From contig JAQGDQ010001149.1 of NCBI GenBank assembly GCA_030141605.1, positions 1 through 35,000 on the forward strand: DNA of 35,000 nucleotides, in the 5' to 3' direction. How positions within the stretch are numbered: position 1 is the stretch's first letter; the number at the start of each line of letters is the position of its first letter. Made by a program: the position numbers and the translations under genes. Source of the DNA: Tubiluchus corallicola. Taxonomy: Eukaryota > Priapulida > Priapulimorpha > Priapulimorphida > Tubiluchidae. Positions 33,490 to 35,000 of this stretch are shown here, piece by piece. The notes beneath the pieces are model-generated. The model had not been told where the DNA came from. It worked only from the letters and a program-made list of their open reading frames with translations, and ran no database searches.

Positions 33490-33740
33490 AAATTGTGTAT
33501 GTATAATTGTACATATATAAGTTACGTATGTATATAGACATGTTTGCCTTTTTATTTTAATGAATTAACGTAATTATGACTTTGATTAATAACCGCCAGC
33601 ACAATGTTAATGTTACTAATATCTAATTAGAGGTGACTGTATGGTCTTTTGTCACCTCTGTTCATATTTATCTGTATCATATGCACTAACACTTTAAAAA
33701 CTGTATTAAGTTTATGAAGCTAAATAAATTTACTATTCTA

Positions 33741-33781
<41 letters not shown>

Positions 33782-34585
33782 ATTGCTTTTGCTGTTGCTG
33801 TTGCTATTACTATTACTATTACAATTACAATTACAATTACAATTACTATTACTATTACTATTACTATTACTATTACTATTACTATTACTATTACTATTAC
33901 TATTACTATTACTATTACTATTACTATTACTATTACTATTACTATTACCATTACTATTACTATTGGTACACCAATTACTATCACTATCACATAACAATCA
34001 CTATCACTATCACAAACACTATCACAATTACTATCACTATCACCATCACTATCACCATCACTATTACTATTACTATCGGTATACCTATTACTGTTACTAT
34101 CACAATCACTATCACAATCACAATCACTATCACTATCACTATCATTATCACCATCACCATCACCATCACCATCACCATCACTATCACTATCACAATCACA
34201 ATCACAATCACAATCACTATCACTATCATTATCACTATCACTATCACTATCACTATCACTATCACTCTCACTATCAATCACAATCACAATCACATCACTA
34301 TCACTATCACAATCACAATCACAATCACTATCACTATCACTCTCACTATCAAAATCACAATCACAATAACTATCACTATCACTATCACTATCAAAATCAC
34401 AATCACAATCACAATCACAATCACTATCACTATCACCATTACTATTTCCACTTGCTTGTCGACAAATTCTGAAGTTTGCAGCTCACAGCTAACACAGAAC
34501 AGCACAATATTTAATTAGGAATACATCATTATATCAGCAATAACTTTCATTTTCCAACTTCAGCAAATTAGTAGCAACTTAGAGA
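33490..34585. repeat. Microsatellite-bearing repeat, copy B
   Basis: Second copy of 31522-32365, starting about 1.97 kb further right in the same orientation. Flanks are similar, but the array differs in unit and length. Outside the copy boundaries the sequences do not match, so this is two insertions or copies, not one tandem duplication with the intervening DNA. Confidence 0.88.
33733..34446. repeat. Hexanucleotide array in successive variant blocks
   Basis: Ordered blocks of TTGCTG, TTACAA, TTACTA, then TCACTA/TCACAA/TCACCA mixtures. Long L, NS, DSDS and YHYH open frames over it are artefacts. Confidence 0.95.
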
Positions 34586-34795
34586 ATTCGCGAAACCTAC
34601 ATGCTGGCTTCTACCTGTGTCATTCACTTTAATTTAGAAGCTCTACCTGTGCATTAGAAGCCTTATAATTTCAATGCAATTACAACATGAATTTGATACG
34701 AACGACTGGCTTCATTTACCAGCAACCTTCCAGAGTGAGTCAGGGGCGACCCTCGGGCGTCAGTTGTATTACTTACAAACACGCGATACCAAAAT
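34586..34795. other. No recognised feature
   Basis: Short unique-looking stretch between copy B and the family Z repeat. Confidence 0.4.
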
Positions 34796-35000
34796 TTAAA
34801 GGAGAAGTCAAATGTTCTAGGTGGTTAGGCTTATTTCAATGTTGGCGAAAAATGTTAGAAGGATTTAGTAATAAAACTGCCAAAAGTGTTTTGTGCAATT
34901 AGTAAAATCACTTTAAAGTCGCGATCACTTCATGCTTTGGGCGCTCCCATTTTCAATGTCCATTCTTCTTCCAATGACGTCATTCGTCATGAAGAAAAAT
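34796..35000. mobile_element. Family Z repeat, copy 2, cut by the window end
   Basis: Starts at TTAA (34796-34799) followed by AGGAGAAGTCAAATGTTC. The reverse complement matches 8700-8935, including TGGGAGCGCCCAA and AATGACGTCATT. The TTAA edge suggests a MITE like families X and Y. Confidence 0.65.

Noticed and set aside
33686-34505. ORFs up to 252 codons with L, HY, DSDS and NSNS runs
   Set aside because: Simple-repeat translation; frames change character exactly at repeat-unit changes.

Overview
The window is AT-rich, repeat-dense, intron-dominated animal DNA, most likely from an invertebrate. There are no operons or bacterial-style genes. Evidence for an animal source is protein-coding exons with GT-AG splice sites and kilobase introns, tRNA-derived SINEs, LINE 3' ends, TTAA-flanked miniature transposons, minisatellites and long microsatellites. 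I cannot fix the phylum from the sequence.

The one confidently recognised gene is on the minus strand. Two internal exons, 15864-16126 and 5863-6020, encode consecutive pieces of the N-terminal region of the long, EF-hand-containing isoform of MCC (colorectal mutant cancer protein family). Both have good splice sites, and the codon split across the junction rebuilds in frame. The 9.8 kb between them is therefore an MCC intron. The exon carrying the start of the EF-hand region should lie above 16126 and the coiled-coil exons below 5863; I could not recognise either in the window. Weaker exon candidates are a minus-strand terminal exon (about 22211-22408), a plus-strand pair (29739-29951 and 30085-30232, followed by AATAAA at 30470), and a small plus-strand ORF (2223-2372).

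Layout from left to right: 24-bp minisatellite (110-296); compound CT tract (1128-1790); large inverted repeat (3033-4661) abutting a TTAA-flanked MITE (4650-5118); MCC exon (5863-6020); SINE (6284-6530); intact MITE with terminal inverted repeats (6698-7253); hexanucleotide array on a retroelement tail (7985-8400); MITE-like repeat (8480-8935); LINE 3' portion (9245-9730); second LINE relic (10312-10840); 114-bp triplication (11316-11650); MITE fragment (12707-12990); two SINEs (14215-14665); MITE (14825-15439); MCC exon (15864-16126); SINE (17345-17600); 41-bp minisatellite (18670-19531); MITE (21688-22191); 46/93-bp minisatellite (22465-23440); 48-bp minisatellite (24578-25066); MITE (25540-25985); hAT-like element with a captured insert (26077-26975); MITE interrupted by a folded LINE fragment (27834-28481); 20-bp minisatellite (30945-31262); and two diverged copies of a hexanucleotide-bearing repeat (31522-32365 and 33490-34585).

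Most of the window is thus MCC intron, or flanking or intergenic DNA, built from mobile-element debris and tandem repeats. I found no convincing new multi-gene system. The most notable items are the MCC exons, the family of TTAA-flanked MITEs, the hAT-like element carrying a chimeric insert, and the paired microsatellite-bearing repeats.
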